Source: Tetragonia tetragonoides (Eukaryota > Streptophyta > Magnoliopsida > Caryophyllales > Aizoaceae). Taken from it: 64,000 nucleotides of DNA. The stretch lies in assembly GCA_038025085.1 (NCBI GenBank), contig CM076152.1, forward strand, positions 23,644,001-23,708,000, read 5' to 3'. Numbering within the stretch: the stretch's first letter is position 1; every line of letters starts with the position of its first letter. The notes beneath the pieces are model-generated. The model was not told the DNA's origin. It did not search any database and saw nothing but the letters and a program-made list of their open reading frames with translations. Both the position numbers and the translations under genes were made by a program. Of this stretch, positions 12,241 through 24,811 are shown piece after piece.

Positions 12241-12845
12241 AAAAGAACGCACCCAAATGTTATCTTTGCATTCATTTGAGTGCCAAACTTCACCAAAGAT
12301 GTTTACAAGTACCAACAAGCTTCAACTTAAGCTTTTGAATGCATATAGGCGTTTTAAAACCTCAGACGACTAGGGTGAAACAGATTGAGTTCTTTTGTGT
12401 TGTATTTTCAGAGAAAGCACCCAAAGCTTTGTTTGCCTTCATTGGAGTGAGAAACTACACCAAGGATGTTTACAAGTACAAACAAGCTTCAACTCAAGCT
12501 TTTGAATGTATTTACGCGTTTTAGAAGCTCATATGATTAGGGTGAAAGAGATTATGGACTTTTGTGTTGTATATTAAGAGAAAGCACCCAAATGCTTTGT
12601 TTGCATTCATTTGAGTGAGAAACTACGCCAAGGATGTTTACAAGTACAAACAAGCTTTAACTCCACCTTTTGAATGCATTTACGCGTTTTAACAGCTCTT
12701 ACGACTAGGGTGAAAGAGATTGAGTTCTTTTGTGTTGTATTTTCAGAGAAAGCACCCAAAAGCTTTGTTTGCATTCATTGGAGTGAGAAACTACACCAAG
12801 GATGTTTACAAGTACAAACAAGCTTCAACTCAAAAGCTTGAAATG
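12241..12845 (-). repeat. Reverse satellite block
   Basis: Orientation switches at cttgtaaaaagaacgcaccc (about 12233-12252) and returns to forward near 12845 (ctcaaaagcttgaaatgc). Closely related switches occur near 13540 and 18830, so this junction has been copied with its surroundings. Confidence 0.85.
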
Positions 12846-13545
12846 CTTGAGGTTTTAAAACGCGTAAATACATTCAAAAGCTTGAGTTGAAGCTTGTTTG
12901 TACTTGTAAACAACCTTGGTGCAGTTTCTCACTCCAATGAATGCAAACAAAGCTTTTGGGTGCTTTCTCTGAAAATACAACACAAAAGAACTCAATCTCT
13001 TTCACCCTAGTCGTAAGAGCTGTTAAAACGCGTAAATGCATTCAAAAGGTGGAGTTAAAGCTTGTTTGTACTTGTAAACATCCTTGGTGTAGTTTCTCAC
13101 TCAAATGAATGCGAACAAAGAATTTGGGTACTTTCTCTTAATATACAACACAAAAGACCTCAATCTCTTTCACCCTAATCGTAAGAGTTGTTAAAACGCG
13201 TAAATACATTCAAAAGCTTGAGTTGAAGCTTGTTTGTACTTGTAAACATCCTTGGTGTAGTTTCTCCCTCAAATGAAAGCAAACATAGCATTTGGGTGCT
13301 TTCTCTTAATATACAACACGAAAGAACTCAATCTCTTTCACCCTAGATGTAAGAGCTGTTAAAACGCGTAAATGCATTCAAAAGGTGGAGTTAAACCTTG
13401 TTTGTACTTGTAAACATCCTTGGTGTAGTTTCTCACCCAAATGAATGCAAACAAAGCATTTGGGTGCTTTCTCTTAACTTTTAAAACGCGTAAATGCATT
13501 CAAAAGCTTGAGTTGAAGCTTGTTTGTACTTGTAAAAAGAATGTG
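12846..13545 (+). repeat. Forward satellite block
   Basis: About four forward monomers. A variant monomer with gcgaacaaagaatttgggta at about 13112 recurs at about 16554, showing local duplication of short monomer strings. Confidence 0.85.
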
Positions 13546-14812
13546 TTCTTTTGTGTTGTATATTAAGAGAACGCACCCAAATGTTATCTTTGCATTCATT
13601 TGAGTGCCAAACTTCACCAAAGATGTTTACAAGTACCAACAAGCTTCAACATAAGCTTTTGAATGCATATAGGCGTTTTAAAACCTCAGACGACTAGGGT
13701 GAAGGAGATTGAGTTCTTTTGTGTTGTATTTTCAGAGAAAGCACCCAAAGCTTTGTTTGCCTTCATTGGAGTGAGAAACTACACCAAGGATGTTTACAAG
13801 TACAAACAAGCTTCAACTCAAGCTTTTGAATGTATTTACGCGTTTTAGAAGCTCATATGACTAGGGTGAAAGAGATTAAGGACTTTTGTGTTGTATATTA
13901 AGAGAAAGCACCCAAATGCTTTGTTTGCATTCATTTGACTGAGAAACTACGCCAAGGATATTTACAAGTTCAAACAAGCTTCAACTCAAGCTTTTGAAAG
14001 CATTTACGCGTTTTAAAACCTCACACGACTAGGGTGAAAGAGATTGAGGTCTTTTGTGTTGTATATTAAGAGAAAGCACCCAAATGCTTTGTTTGCATTC
14101 ATTTGAGTGAGAAACTGCACCAAGGATGTTTACAAGCACAAACAAGCTTTAACTCCACCTTTTGAATGCATTTACGCATTTTAACAGCTCTCACAACTAG
14201 GGTGAAAGAGATTGAGTTTTTTTGTGTTGTATATTAAGAGAAATCACCCAAATGGTTTGTTTGCAGTCATTTGAATGAGAAACTACACCAAGGATGTTTA
14301 CAAGTACAAACAAGTTTCAACTCAAGCTTTTGAATGCATTTACGCGTTTTAACAGCTCTTACGACTAGGCGAAAAGAGATTGAGTTCTTTTGTGTTGCAT
14401 ATTAAGAAAAAGCTCACAAAATGCTTTGTTTACATTCATTTGAGTGTGAAACTATCTCAAGGATGTTTACAACTACAAACAAGTTTTAAAAGCGCATACG
14501 ACTAGGGTGAAAGAAATTGAGTTCTTTTGTGTTGAAAATTAAGAGAAAGCACCCAAATGCTTTGTTTGCATTCATTTGAGTGAGAAACTACACCAAGGAT
14601 GTTTACAAGTACAAACAAGCTTTAACTCCACCTTTTGAATGCATTTACGCGTTTTAACAGCTCTTACGACTAGGGTGAAAGAGATTGAGTTCTTTTGTGT
14701 TGTATTTTCAGAGAAAGCACCCAAAAGCTTTGTTTGCATTCATTGGAGTGAGAAACTACACCAAGGATGTTTACAAGTACAAACAAGCTTCAACTCAAAA
14801 TTTTGAATGTAT
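13546..14812 (-). repeat. Reverse satellite block with an inverted copy of a forward segment
   Basis: Reverse monomers. The part from about 13985 to 14610 is the reverse complement of about 17890-18510. Both carry the rare words gactgcaaacaaaccattt, atttgtgagctttttctt (or its one-base variant) and cgcttttaaaactt, on opposite strands. The block ends at the recurrent switch junction gaatgtattcacaatcaaat. Confidence 0.8.
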
Positions 14813-17800
14813 TCACAATCAAATGAATGCGAATTTGTTAACATCCTCGGTGTAGTTTCTCACTCCAATGAATACAAACAAAGCTTTTGGGTGCTTTCTC
14901 TAAAAATACAACACAAAAGAACTCAATCTCTTTCACCCTAGTCGTATGAGGTTTTAAAACGCGTATATGCATTCAAAAGCTTAAGTTGAAGCTTGTTGGT
15001 ACTTGTAAACATCTTTTGTGTAGTTTCTCACTCAAATGAATGCAAAGAAAACATTTGGGTGCGTTCTCTTAATATACAACACAAAAGAACTCTATCTCTT
15101 TCACCTTTGTCGTATGAGCTTTAAAAACGCTTAAATGCATTCAAAAGCTTGAGTTCAAGCTTGTTTGTAGTTGTAAACATCCTTGGGGTAGTTTCACACT
15201 CAAATGAATGTAAACAAAGCATTTGCGAGCTTTTTCTTAATATACAACACAAAAGAACTCAATCTCTTTTCGCCTAGTCGTAACAGCCGTTAAAACGTGT
15301 AAATGCATTCAAAAGCTTGAGTTGAAACATGTTTGTACTTGTAAACATCCTTGGTGTAGTTTCTCACTCATATGAATGCAAACAAACCATTTGGGTGATT
15401 TCTCTTAATATACAACAAAAAAGAACTCAATCTCTTTTACCCTAGTTGTAAGAGCTGTTAAAATGCGTAAATGCATTCAAAAGGTGGAGTTAAAGCTTGT
15501 TTGTGCTTGTAAACATCCTTGGTGTAGTTTCTCACTCAAATGAATGCAAACAAAGCATTTGGGTGCTTTCTCTTAATATACAACACAAAAGACCTCAATC
15601 TCTTTCACCCTAGTCGTATGAGGTTTTAAAACGCGTAAATACATTCAAAAGCTTGAGTTGAAGCTTGTTTGTACTTGTAAACATCCTTGGTGCAGTTTCT
15701 CACTCCAATGAATGCAAACAAAGCTTTTGGGTGCTTTCTCTGAAAATACAACACAAAAGAACTCAATCTCTTTCACCCTAGTCGTAAGAGCTGTTAAAAC
15801 GCGTAAATGCATTCAAAAGGTGGAGTTAAAGCTTGTTTGTACTTGTAAACATCCTTGGCGTAGTTTATCACTCAAATGAATGCAACCAAAGCATTTGGGC
15901 GCTTTCTCTTAATATACAACACAAAAGAACTCAATCTTTTTCACCCTAGTCATATGAGCTTTTAAAATGCGTAAATGCATTCAAATGCTTGAGTTGAAGC
16001 TTGTTTGTACTTGTAAACATTCTTGGTGTAGTTTCTCACTGAAATGAATCCAAACAAAGCATTTGGGTGCTTTCTCTTAATATACAACACAAAAGACCTC
16101 AATCTCTTTCACCCTAGTCGTATGTGGTTTCAAAACGCGTAAATGCTTTCAAAAGCTTGAGTTGAAGCTTGTTTGTTCTTGTAAAAATCCTTGGTGTAGT
16201 TTCTCCCTCAAATGAATGCAAACAAAGCATTTGGGTGCTTTCTCTTAATATACAACACAAAAGAACTCAATCTCTTTCACCCTAGATGTAAGAGATGTTA
16301 AAACGCGTAAATGGATTCAAAAGGTGGAGTTAAAGCTTGTTTGTAGTTGTAAACATCCTTGGTGTAGTTTCTCACTCAAATGAATGCAAACAAAGCATTT
16401 GGGTGCTTTCTCTTAATATACAACACAAAAGAACTCAATCTCTTTCACCCAAGATGTAAGAGCTGTTAAAACGCGTAAATGCATTCAAAAGGTGGAGTTA
16501 AATCTTGTTTGTACTTGTAAACATCCTTGGTGTAGTTTCTCACTCAAATGAATGCGAACAAAGAATTTGGGTACTTTCTCTTAATATACAACACAAAAGA
16601 CCTCAATCTCTTTCACCCTAATCGTAAGAGTTGTTAAAACGCGTAAATACATTCAAAAGCTTGAGTTGAAGCTTGTTTGTACTTGTAAACATCCTTGGTG
16701 TAGTTTCTCACTCAAATGAATGCAAACAAAGCATTTGGGTGCTTTCCCTTAATATACAACACAAAAGAACTCAATCTCTTTCACCCTAGTTGTAAGAGCT
16801 GTTAGAATGCGTAAATGCATTCAATAGGTGGAGCTAAAGCTTGTTTGTAGTTGTAAACATCCTTGGTGTAGTTTCTCACTCAAATGAATGCAAACAAAGC
16901 ATTTGGGTGCTTTCTCTTAATATACAACACAAAAGAACTCAATCTCTTTCACCCTAGTTGTAAGAGCTGTTAAAATGCGTAAATGCATTCAAAATGTGGA
17001 GTTGAAGCTTGTTTGTACTTGTAAACATCCTTGGTGTAGTTCCTCACTCAAATGAATGCAAACAAACCATTTGGGTGATTTTTCTTAATATACAACACAA
17101 AAGAACTCAATCTCTTTCACCCTAGTTGTAAGATCTGTTAAAATGCGTAAATGCATTCAAAACGCGTAAATGCATTCAAAAGCTTAAGCTGAAGCTTGTT
17201 TATACTTGTAAACATCCTTGGTGTAGTTTCTCACTCAAATGAATGCAAACAAAGAATTTGGGTGCTTTCTTTTAATTTTCAACACAAAAGAACTCAATCT
17301 CTTTCACCCTAGTCGTATGCACTTTTAAAACGCGTAAATGCATTCAAAAGCTTGAGTTGAAGCTTGTTTGTACTTGTAAACATCCTTGGTGTAGGTTCTC
17401 ACTCAAATGAATGCAAATAAAGCATTTGGGTGCTTTCTCTTAATATACAACAGAAAAGACCTCAATCTCTTTCACCCTAGATGTAAGAGCTGTTCAAACG
17501 TGTAAATGCATTCAAAAGGTGGAGTTAAAGCTTGTTTGTACTTGTAAATATCCATGGTGTAGTTTCTCACTCAAGTTAATGCAAAGAAAGCATTTGGGTC
17601 CTTTCTCTTAATATACAACACAAAAGACCTCAATCTCTTTCACCCTAGTTGTAAGAGCTGTTAAAATGCGTATATGCATTCAAAAGGTTGAGTTAAAGCT
17701 TGTTTGTACTTGTAAACATCCTTGGTGTAGTTTCTCACTCCAATGAATGCAAACAAAGCTTTTGGGTGCTTTCTCTGAAAATACAACACAAAAGAACTCA

Positions 17801-18835
17801 ATCTCTTTCACCCTAGTCGTATGAGGTTTTAAAACGCGTAAATGCTTTCAAAACGCGTAAATGCATTCAAAAGCTTAAGCTGAAGCTTTTTTGTACTTGT
17901 AAACATCCTTGGTGTAGTTTCTCACTCAAATGAATGCAAACAAAGCATTTGGGTGCTTTCTCTTAATTTTCAACACAAAAGAACTCAATCTCTTTCACCC
18001 TAGTCGTATGCGCTTTTAAAACTTGTTTGTAGTTGTAAACATCCTTGAGGTAGTTTCACACTCAAATGAATGTCAACAAAGCATTTGTGAGCTTTTTCTT
18101 AATATGCAACACAAAAGAACTCAATCTCTTTTCGCCTAGTCGTAAGAGCTGTTAAAACGCGTAAATGCATTCAAAAGCTTGAGTTGAAACTTGTTTGTAC
18201 TTGTAAACATCCTTGGTGTAGTTTCTCACTCAAATGACTGCAAACAAACCATTTGGGTGATTTCTCTTAATATACAACACAAAAAAACTCAATCTCTTTC
18301 ACCCTAGTTGTAAGAGCTGTTAAAATGCGTAAATGCATTCAAAAGGTGGAGTTAAAGCTTGTTTGTGCTTGTAAACATCCTTGGTGTAGTTTCTCACTCA
18401 AATGAATGCAAACAAAGCATTTGGGTGCTTTCTCTTAATATACAACACAAAAGACCTCAATCTCTTTCACCCTAGTCGTGTGAGGTTTTAAAATGCGTAA
18501 ATGCTTTCAAAAGCTTGAGTTGAAGCTTGTTTGTACTTGTCAACATTCTTGGTGTAGTTTCTCACTCAAATTAATGCAAAGAAAGCATTTGGGTGCTTTC
18601 TCTTAATATACAACACGAAAGAACTCAATCTCTTTCACCCTAGATGTAAGAGCTGTTAAAACGCGTAAATGCATTCAAAAGGTGGAATTAAACCTTGTTT
18701 GTACTTGTAAACATCCTTGGTGTAGTTTCTCACCCAAATGAATGCAAACAAAGCATTTGGGTGCTTTCTCTTAACTTTTAAAACGCGTAAATGCATTCAA
18801 AAGCTTGAGTTGAAGCTTGTTTGTACTTGTAAAAA
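14813..18835 (+). repeat. Long forward satellite block
   Basis: About 24 forward monomers. It includes one dimer of the ggggtagtttcacactc variant (about 15170-15260) and the 6.76 kb-displaced copy of 10300-12338 in its right half. No coding content is seen. Confidence 0.85.
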
Positions 18836-19470
18836 GAATGTGTTCTTTTGTGTTGTATATTAAGAGAACGCACCCAAATGTTATCTTTGCATTCATTTGA
18901 GTGCCAAACTTCACCAAAGATGTTTACAAGTAGCAACAAGCTTCAACTTAAGCTTTTGAATGCATATAGGCGTTTTAAAACCTCAGACGACTAAGGTGAA
19001 AGAGATTGAGTTCTTTTGTGTTGTATTTTCAGAGAAAGCACCCAAAGCTTTGTTTGCCTTCATTGGAGTGAGAAACTACACCAAGGATGTTTACAAGTAC
19101 AAACAAGCTTCAACTCAAGCTTTTCAATGTATTTACGCGTTTTAGAAGCTCATATGACTAGGGTGAAAGAGATTAAGGACTTTTGTGTTGTATATTAAAA
19201 GAAAGCACCCAAATGCTTTGTTTGCATTCATTTGACTGAGAAACTACGCCAAGGATATTTACAAGTTCAAACAAGCTTTAACTCCACCTTTTGAATGCAT
19301 TTACGCATTTTAACAGCTTTTACGACTAGGGTGAAAGAGATTGAGTTCTTTTGTGTTGTATTTTCAGAGAAAGCACCCAAAAGCTTTGTTTGCATTCATT
19401 GGAGGAGTGAGAAACTACACCAAGGATGTTTACAAGTACAAACAAGCTTCAACTCAAAATTTTGAATGTA
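18836..19470 (-). repeat. Reverse satellite block
   Basis: The left junction is of the cttgtaaaaagaatgtg type, shared with 13540. The right junction is of the gaatgtattcacaatcaaat type. Near 19401 a three-base duplication gives ggaggagtgag in place of ggagtgag. Confidence 0.85.
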
Positions 19471-20285
19471 TTCACAATCAAATGAATGCAAATAAAGCAT
19501 TTGTGTGCTTTCTCTTAATATACAACAGAAAAGAACTCAATCTCTTTCACCCTAGTCGTAAGAATTGTTAAAACGCGTAAATACATTCAAAAGCTTGAGT
19601 TGAAGCTTGTTTGTACTTGTTAACATCCTCGGTGTAGTTTCTCACTCCAATGAATGCAAACAAAGCTTTTGGGTGCTTTCTCTGAAAATACAACACAAAA
19701 TAACTCAATCTCTTTCACCCTAGTCGTATGAGGTTTTAAAACGCATATATGCATTCAAAAGCTTAAGTTGAAGCTTGTAGGTACTTGTAAACATCTTTGG
19801 TGTAGTTTCTCACTCAAATGAATGCAAAGAAAACATTTGGGTGCGTTCTCTTAATATACAACACAAAAGAACTCTATCTCTTTCACCTTTGTCGTATGAG
19901 CTTTTAAAACGCTTAAATGCATTCAAAAGCTTGAGTTCAAGCTTGTTTGTAGTTGTAAACATCCTTGGTGTAGTTTCTCACTCCTCCAATGAATGCAAAC
20001 AAAGCTTTTGGGTGCTTTCTCTGAAAATACAACACAAAAGAACTCAATCTCTTTCACCCTAGTCGTAAAAGCTGTTAAAATGCGTAAATGCATTCAAAAG
20101 GTGGAGTTAAAGCTTGTTTGAACTTGTAAATATCCTTGGCGTAGTTTCTCAGTCAAATGAATGCAAACAAAGCATTTGGGTGCTTTCTCTTAATATACAA
20201 CACAAAAGTCCTTAATCTCTTTCACCCTAGTCATATGAGCTTCTAAAACGCGTAAATACATTCAAAAGCTTGTTTGTGTTGTAAA
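19471..20285 (+). repeat. Forward satellite block
   Basis: About five forward monomers, including a dimer with the cacctttgtcgtatg and gagttcaagc variants. A compound variant cactcctccaatgaatg at about 19980 mirrors the reverse-strand ggaggagtgag near 19401, so these two neighbouring blocks are inverted copies of one another over at least a monomer. Confidence 0.85.
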
Positions 20286-21214
20286 TATCCTTTTGAATGC
20301 ATATACGCGTTTTAACAGCTCTTACATCTAGGGTGAAAGAGATTAAGTTCTTTTGTGTTGTATATTAAGAGAAAGCACCCAAATGCTTTGTTTGCATTCA
20401 TTTGAGTGAGAAACTACACCAAGGATGTTTACAAGCACAAACAAGCTTTAACTCCATCTTTTGAATGCATTTACGCATTTTAACAGCTCTTACATCTAGG
20501 GAGAAAGAGATTGAGTTCTTTTGTGTTGTATATTAAGAGAAATCACCCAAATGGTTTGTTTGCATTCATTTTAGTGAGAAACTACACCAAGGATGTTTAC
20601 AAGTACAAACAAGTTTCAACTCAAGCTTTTCAATGCATTTACGCGTTTTAACAGCTCTTACGACTAGGCGAAAAGAGATTGAGTTCTTTTGTGTTGTATA
20701 TTAAGAAAAAGCTCACAAATGCTTTGTTTACATTCATTTGAGTGTGAAACTACCCCAAGGATGTTTACAACTACAAACAAGCATGAAATCAAGCTTTTGA
20801 ATGCATTTAAGCGTTTTAAAAGCTCATACGACATGGGTGAAAGAGATTGAGTTCTTTTGTGTTTTATATTAAGAGAAAGCAACCAAAAGCTTTGTTTGCA
20901 TTCATTTCAGTGAGAAACTACACCAAGAATGTTTACAAGTACAAACAAGCTTCAACTCAAGCTTTTGAATGCATTTACGCGTTTTAAAAGCTCATGTGAC
21001 TGGGGTGAAAGAGATTGAGGTCTAAGCTTGTTGTACATTAAGAGAAAGCACCCAAATGTTTTCTTTGCATTCATTTGAGTAAGAAACTACACCAAAGATG
21101 TTTACAAGTACCAACAAGCTTCAACTTAAGCTTTTGAATGCATATACGTGTTTTAAACAGTTTCTTAATTTTGCTTGCATTCACCTTTTGAATTTACAAG
21201 TACAAACAATCAAC
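20286..21214 (-). repeat. Reverse satellite block ending in a recurrent scrambled junction
   Basis: Reverse monomers from the junction aatatccttttgaatgc (about 20286) to the scrambled junction aacagtttcttaattttg (about 21156). The latter recurs at about 35316 and 47218. A short degraded piece near 21030 reads aagcttgttgtacatt. Confidence 0.8.
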
Positions 21215-21373
21215 TGAATGCAAATAAAGCATTTGGGTGCTTTCTCTTAATATACAACACAAAAGAACTCAATTTCTTTCACCCTAGATGTAAGAGCTGT
21301 TAAAACGCGTATATGCATTCGAAAGGTGGAGTTAAAGCTTGTTTGTACTTGTAAACATCCTTGGTGTAGTTTC
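21215..21373 (+). repeat. Forward monomer interrupted by Element 1
   Basis: A forward monomer runs up to ggtgtagtttc and is cut there by the LTR of Element 1. Its continuation (tcactcaaat) is found after Element 1 and again after Element 2, so both insertions hit the same monomer. Confidence 0.9.
21369..21373. other. Target-site duplication of Element 1, left copy
   Basis: gtttc directly precedes the LTR end at 21374 and is repeated directly after the other LTR at 25109-25113. Five base pairs is the length expected for Ty3/gypsy-type integration. Confidence 0.9.
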
Positions 21374-22336
21374 TGATGCGTTAGCAAAACTGAAGCTTTT
21401 AGCTCGTTTTCGAACAATGGGTATTTTGATAATATTTTGTTTGTTTTGCGATTATAAAGATTGAAAACGAAGTAAATGAAACGAAAAATAAGAAGAGGGA
21501 GGATAGATAGCACCACCACCAGGACTATAAAGGATTTAACCACCAAGTCAAGGCTAAAGGATATTACTTGTTTCACCAAATATCCCTAAGGACATTATAA
21601 AGAACAACAAGGTTTGTAAGCAAAAGGCAGCAGCCATTTCATATTTTCATTCATCATCAAGTGCCTTTTACATCAGCTGTTCTTACATATTTATAGGGGT
21701 CACAAATGTGCCCTAATAACCTAAGAATACTCTAGAAAGGGTGAGCTGTCCAAGAGTAGTGCCCAAGCAAAATGAAACTTCAGTATTTTGCCCAGAAATG
21801 AGCCAAATACGTGCAGTACAATTTGGAGCGCATTTCCTTCCGTTTTGGACCACTTGACAGCTGTTGCTTGTCCTTGCACAAGGACAAACGTGGGTGAGCT
21901 GTAAGAGGAGCCTCAAGCTTCATCCTTATCCATCCCATGTGCTTTTAGACTCTCCTCATTCAGCAGCTACTTAGGGAATTCAAAATGCAATTAAAACATC
22001 CTAATTAACTAATTACATGCAACATAATTAAGCTAACTAAGTACGAACATGTGTACGAACATTTGTACGGACAAAAACCATGTTAATCATCTAATCATGA
22101 TAATTAAGCTAATTGCAAGGTTATTTGTGTACGGGCATGCGCACGGCATGTTGTACGGACTAATAATGTACGGACTAATCAGGTTAATGCCATTGAAAGG
22201 ACATTAGGCCCCTAGGACTATTAATGAAGGCACCATGTACTAAAAGAGTGCCATAGAACATGATAAAATCATTGATGGACCAAGAACAGATCGTATGGCA
22301 CATAACTGAAGAGAGGAGCTTGATGCCAACGCATCA
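21374..22336 (-). repeat. Element 1 3' LTR (963 bp)
   Basis: Starts tgatgcgttagc and ends gccaacgcatca on the plus strand, so the ends are inverted repeats. It is nearly identical to 24146-25108; the differences I found are in aattaagct/aattaagcc, catgcgcac/catgtgcac and aggactatt/aggaccatt. Being the left copy of a minus-strand element, it is the 3' LTR. It lacks an adjacent primer site. Confidence 0.92.
21688..21695 (-). promoter_or_regulatory. TATA box in Element 1 3' LTR
   Basis: TATAAATA on the minus strand, the copy of the promoter element seen in the 5' LTR at 24460-24467. In a 3' LTR it could drive transcription outward into the satellite to the left. Confidence 0.6.
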
Positions 22337-23220
22337 TACACTCGGTGTTGTTTAGGACTTGCCCTCAAGTCCTGGAAGTAGAAAGCTTTCCAATGAAGCT
22401 GACTGATGTAGGTGCTGAACTTTCCACCCCGAATACGGCCTCTAATCCAAGCCCCAATTGATCTCGTGACATCTTTACAATGTTGCTGCATTTGTACCTT
22501 AAAGAACAGTGGCACGATTGTACCAATCCCTACTCTAGGGAAATTCGTATAATCTGCCACATCAAACTTTTGCCACTTGAATACATCGTCAAACAAGATG
22601 AAATGAGATAAAAAGGTCAAGGAACTTGTTGGCAATCTTGTCTGTATGCTGCTGTAATTTGCTCCTTGTGCAGCTTGCACGATATCGTCACAAATGACAG
22701 TTTCTTCACCATGGGTTTGTAACTCTTCCACAATGATTGCTGAATCAAGAACATTGCTCGGGTCGTCTTTTTGTTCTTCTTTAAACAAAGTGGGTTCTTG
22801 AAATTCTTCACCAATCATTTTCCATTCCTCTAGGCTCACAATTATGGGAGCTGCATTTTCAGTAGCTTTCACACTAGCTACTTGCTCAAGGTTGTGTTGA
22901 GTGTAAAAAGCTCGTGACGTGAACTTTGGCACAAACTTTCTAATGAGCTCTTCACGCATCTCACTCCAGCTTTGGATTTTTCCCTTTCCAATCCTTCTTC
23001 TTCTGATTTCTAAGAGTTCTCACCAAATCAAAGCATCGCAATCAAAAGAACTCGTCACAAGTTCTATTTTCTTGCGATTAGAAAACTCCAAGACTTTAAA
23101 CCATTCGTCCACCGTCTCAAGCCACGTATAAAAATCTTCAGAATAGAGGAACCCACCAAATTTAGGAAAGTCTATCTCTAAGTCATCATCATTATACTTG
23201 GTATCATAAAGACGAGGCAT
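22240..23220 (-). pseudogene. Element 1 gag-like frame with one premature stop
   Basis: A minus-strand frame of 326 codons starting at ATG 23220 and closing at 22240. It is interrupted by a single in-frame TGA at 23020-23022, directly after a tryptophan codon. The first part has the retrotransposon gag pattern: DFPKFGG, a DFYTWLETVDEWF stretch, then KKIELVTSSFDCDALIW, where the family usually has WW or W followed by another residue. After the stop the same frame continues with a gag-like SW..MREELIRKFVPKF segment (about residues 83-100). Residues from about 101 on are not recognised. There is no zinc knuckle, so the nucleic-acid-binding half of gag is missing. The C-terminal DLRASPK...DALAS resembles DLRANPK...DALAS at the end of Element 2's pol frame, and the last about 32 codons lie in the LTR. 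This suggests that Element 1 arose from a full element by loss of the central pol region. The stop is most simply a single-base change. Confidence 0.75.
22355..22372. other. Small hairpin near the Element 1 3' LTR
   Basis: ggacttg, a four-base loop, then caagtcc make a perfect 7 bp stem about 18 bp inside the 3' LTR boundary. No purine-rich tract comparable with that of Element 2 lies next to the LTR. The adjoining sequence is mixed (rc reading acaccgagtgta before the LTR), so the plus-strand priming site of this element is unclear. Confidence 0.5.
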
Positions 23221-24131
23221 TTTGTGGAGTTAGGTTGTGTTTGAGTTCGGATGGTGTTTGGGCTGTTTTTGGGTTCTTTGTGGACTCGGTGTTATGGAGT
23301 GACGGGATAAGACAATCAAATGCAATGAATAATCAAAATTATCCAATAATTCAACCCCCAATTCCAGTTTCAACAAAGATCCATAAGAGAACAAATGCCA
23401 ATTGCAACAGCTCAACTTCAAACACAACAATTCCAAATTTTGCACGTACACGAACAGCTCAACAAATCTCAAACTTTCTCACATACATGGGGGAATAAAC
23501 CAGATATCTACCAAGATAACTTTGTAGTATAAGGTCTTAGGAGTCTACAGGACCAAGAAAGGCATAAAATGGATCTCTATATCTTGAGATATTAACAAAA
23601 CGCCAAAATGACTCCTGGTTGTATTCCAGCAAGACCAACAAAATGTTTGAGCACAAATGAAGGCCAAAGACTCAACCTTTCAACTTCAAACCACTTGGAT
23701 AACAACGATAGAACCCCAAATAAGATAACCAGTTAGAAATCCCTCAAGGTTCACCACAAATATGCAGGTAAAATCCAGAACAAACAAGCAACACAACAAA
23801 CAAGATCCTAGTTCACGCTCAGCACATATAGCAACTTCTCACAATAAACTGCTCCAACCCACAACGATTTAAGCAAAACCACCAAGATATTCTGAAAGAT
23901 AAATGTCTAAGGAACTCAGAAAAGTATCAAAGTTGACACCTTTACCTTTTGAAACGCCTCCAAAAACAAAGATCCTCAGCTTGGCCCAATCGCACGTCCA
24001 GTAGGAGTCACCGAGGGAAAATGCTTACTTGAGTACCAAAATCCCAACCTTTTTCCTTGAAACCAAAACCAGGTGAAAGAGAACTCTTCAATGAAGAAAA
24101 ACCTCTGAATTAACGAGCAAAGAAAACCAAA
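23221..24131 (-). other. Element 1 leader between primer site and gag
   Basis: About 910 bp of transcribed leader on the minus strand without a recognisable protein. A frame of 80 codons at 23230-23472 has no features that I recognise. The bases just upstream of the gag start are A/C-rich (reading cagcccaaacacc and caaacacaacc), resembling the leader of Element 2 just before its own gag start (26020-26060). This supports a family link. Confidence 0.6.
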
Positions 24132-24143
24132 GCTCTGATACCA
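24132..24143 (-). other. Element 1 primer binding site (initiator Met tRNA)
   Basis: On the minus strand this reads TGGTATCAGAGC, the complement of the 3' end of plant initiator methionine tRNA, two bases from the LTR end at 24146. It shows that the right-hand LTR is the 5' LTR and that the element runs on the minus strand. Confidence 0.9.
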
Positions 24144-24459
24144 ACTGATGCGTTAGCAAAACTGAAGCTTTTAGCTCGTTTTCGAACAATGGGTATTTTG
24201 ATAATATTTTGTTTGTTTTGCGATTATAAAGATTGAAAACGAAGTAAATGAAACGAAAAATAAGAAGAGGGAGGATAGATAGCACCACCACCAGGACTAT
24301 AAAGGATTTAACCACCAAGTCAAGGCTAAAGGATATTACTTGTTTCACCAAATATCCCTAAGGACATTATAAAGAACAACAAGGTTTGTAAGCAAAAGGC
24401 AGCAGCCATTTCATATTTTCATTCATCATCAAGTGCCTTTTACATCAGCTGTTCTTACA

Positions 24460-24467
24460 TATTTATA
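24460..24467 (-). promoter_or_regulatory. TATA box of Element 1
   Basis: TATAAATA within CCTATAAATATG on the minus strand, in the middle of the LTR. It is preceded by a GC-richer stretch, which is the usual placement for an LTR promoter. It lies in the block shared with Element 2. Confidence 0.7.
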
Positions 24468-24811
24468 GGGGTCACAAATGTGCCCTAATAACCTAAGAAT
24501 ACTCTAGAAAGGGTGAGCTGTCCAAGAGTAGTGCCCAAGCAAAATGAAACTTCAGTATTTTGCCCAGAAATGAGCCAAATACGTGCAGTACAATTTGGAG
24601 CGCATTTCCTTCCGTTTTGGACCACTTGACAGCTGTTGCTTGTCCTTGCACAAGGACAAACGTGGGTGAGCTGTAAGAGGAGCCTCAAGCTTCATCCTTA
24701 TCCATCCCATGTGCTTTTAGACTCTCCTCATTCAGCAGCTACTTAGGGAATTCAAAATGCAATTAAAACATCCTAATTAACTAATTACATGCAACATAAT
24801 TAAGCTAACTA

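Noticed and set aside
21713..21916. 67-codon frame, repeated at 24485-24688
   Set aside because: It lies inside the two LTR copies of Element 1, antisense-overlapping the promoter block. The repeat is the LTR itself.
22919..23498. Plus-strand frames opposite the Element 1 gag region
   Set aside because: They are antisense to the gag-like frame and leader, with no domain or start signal.
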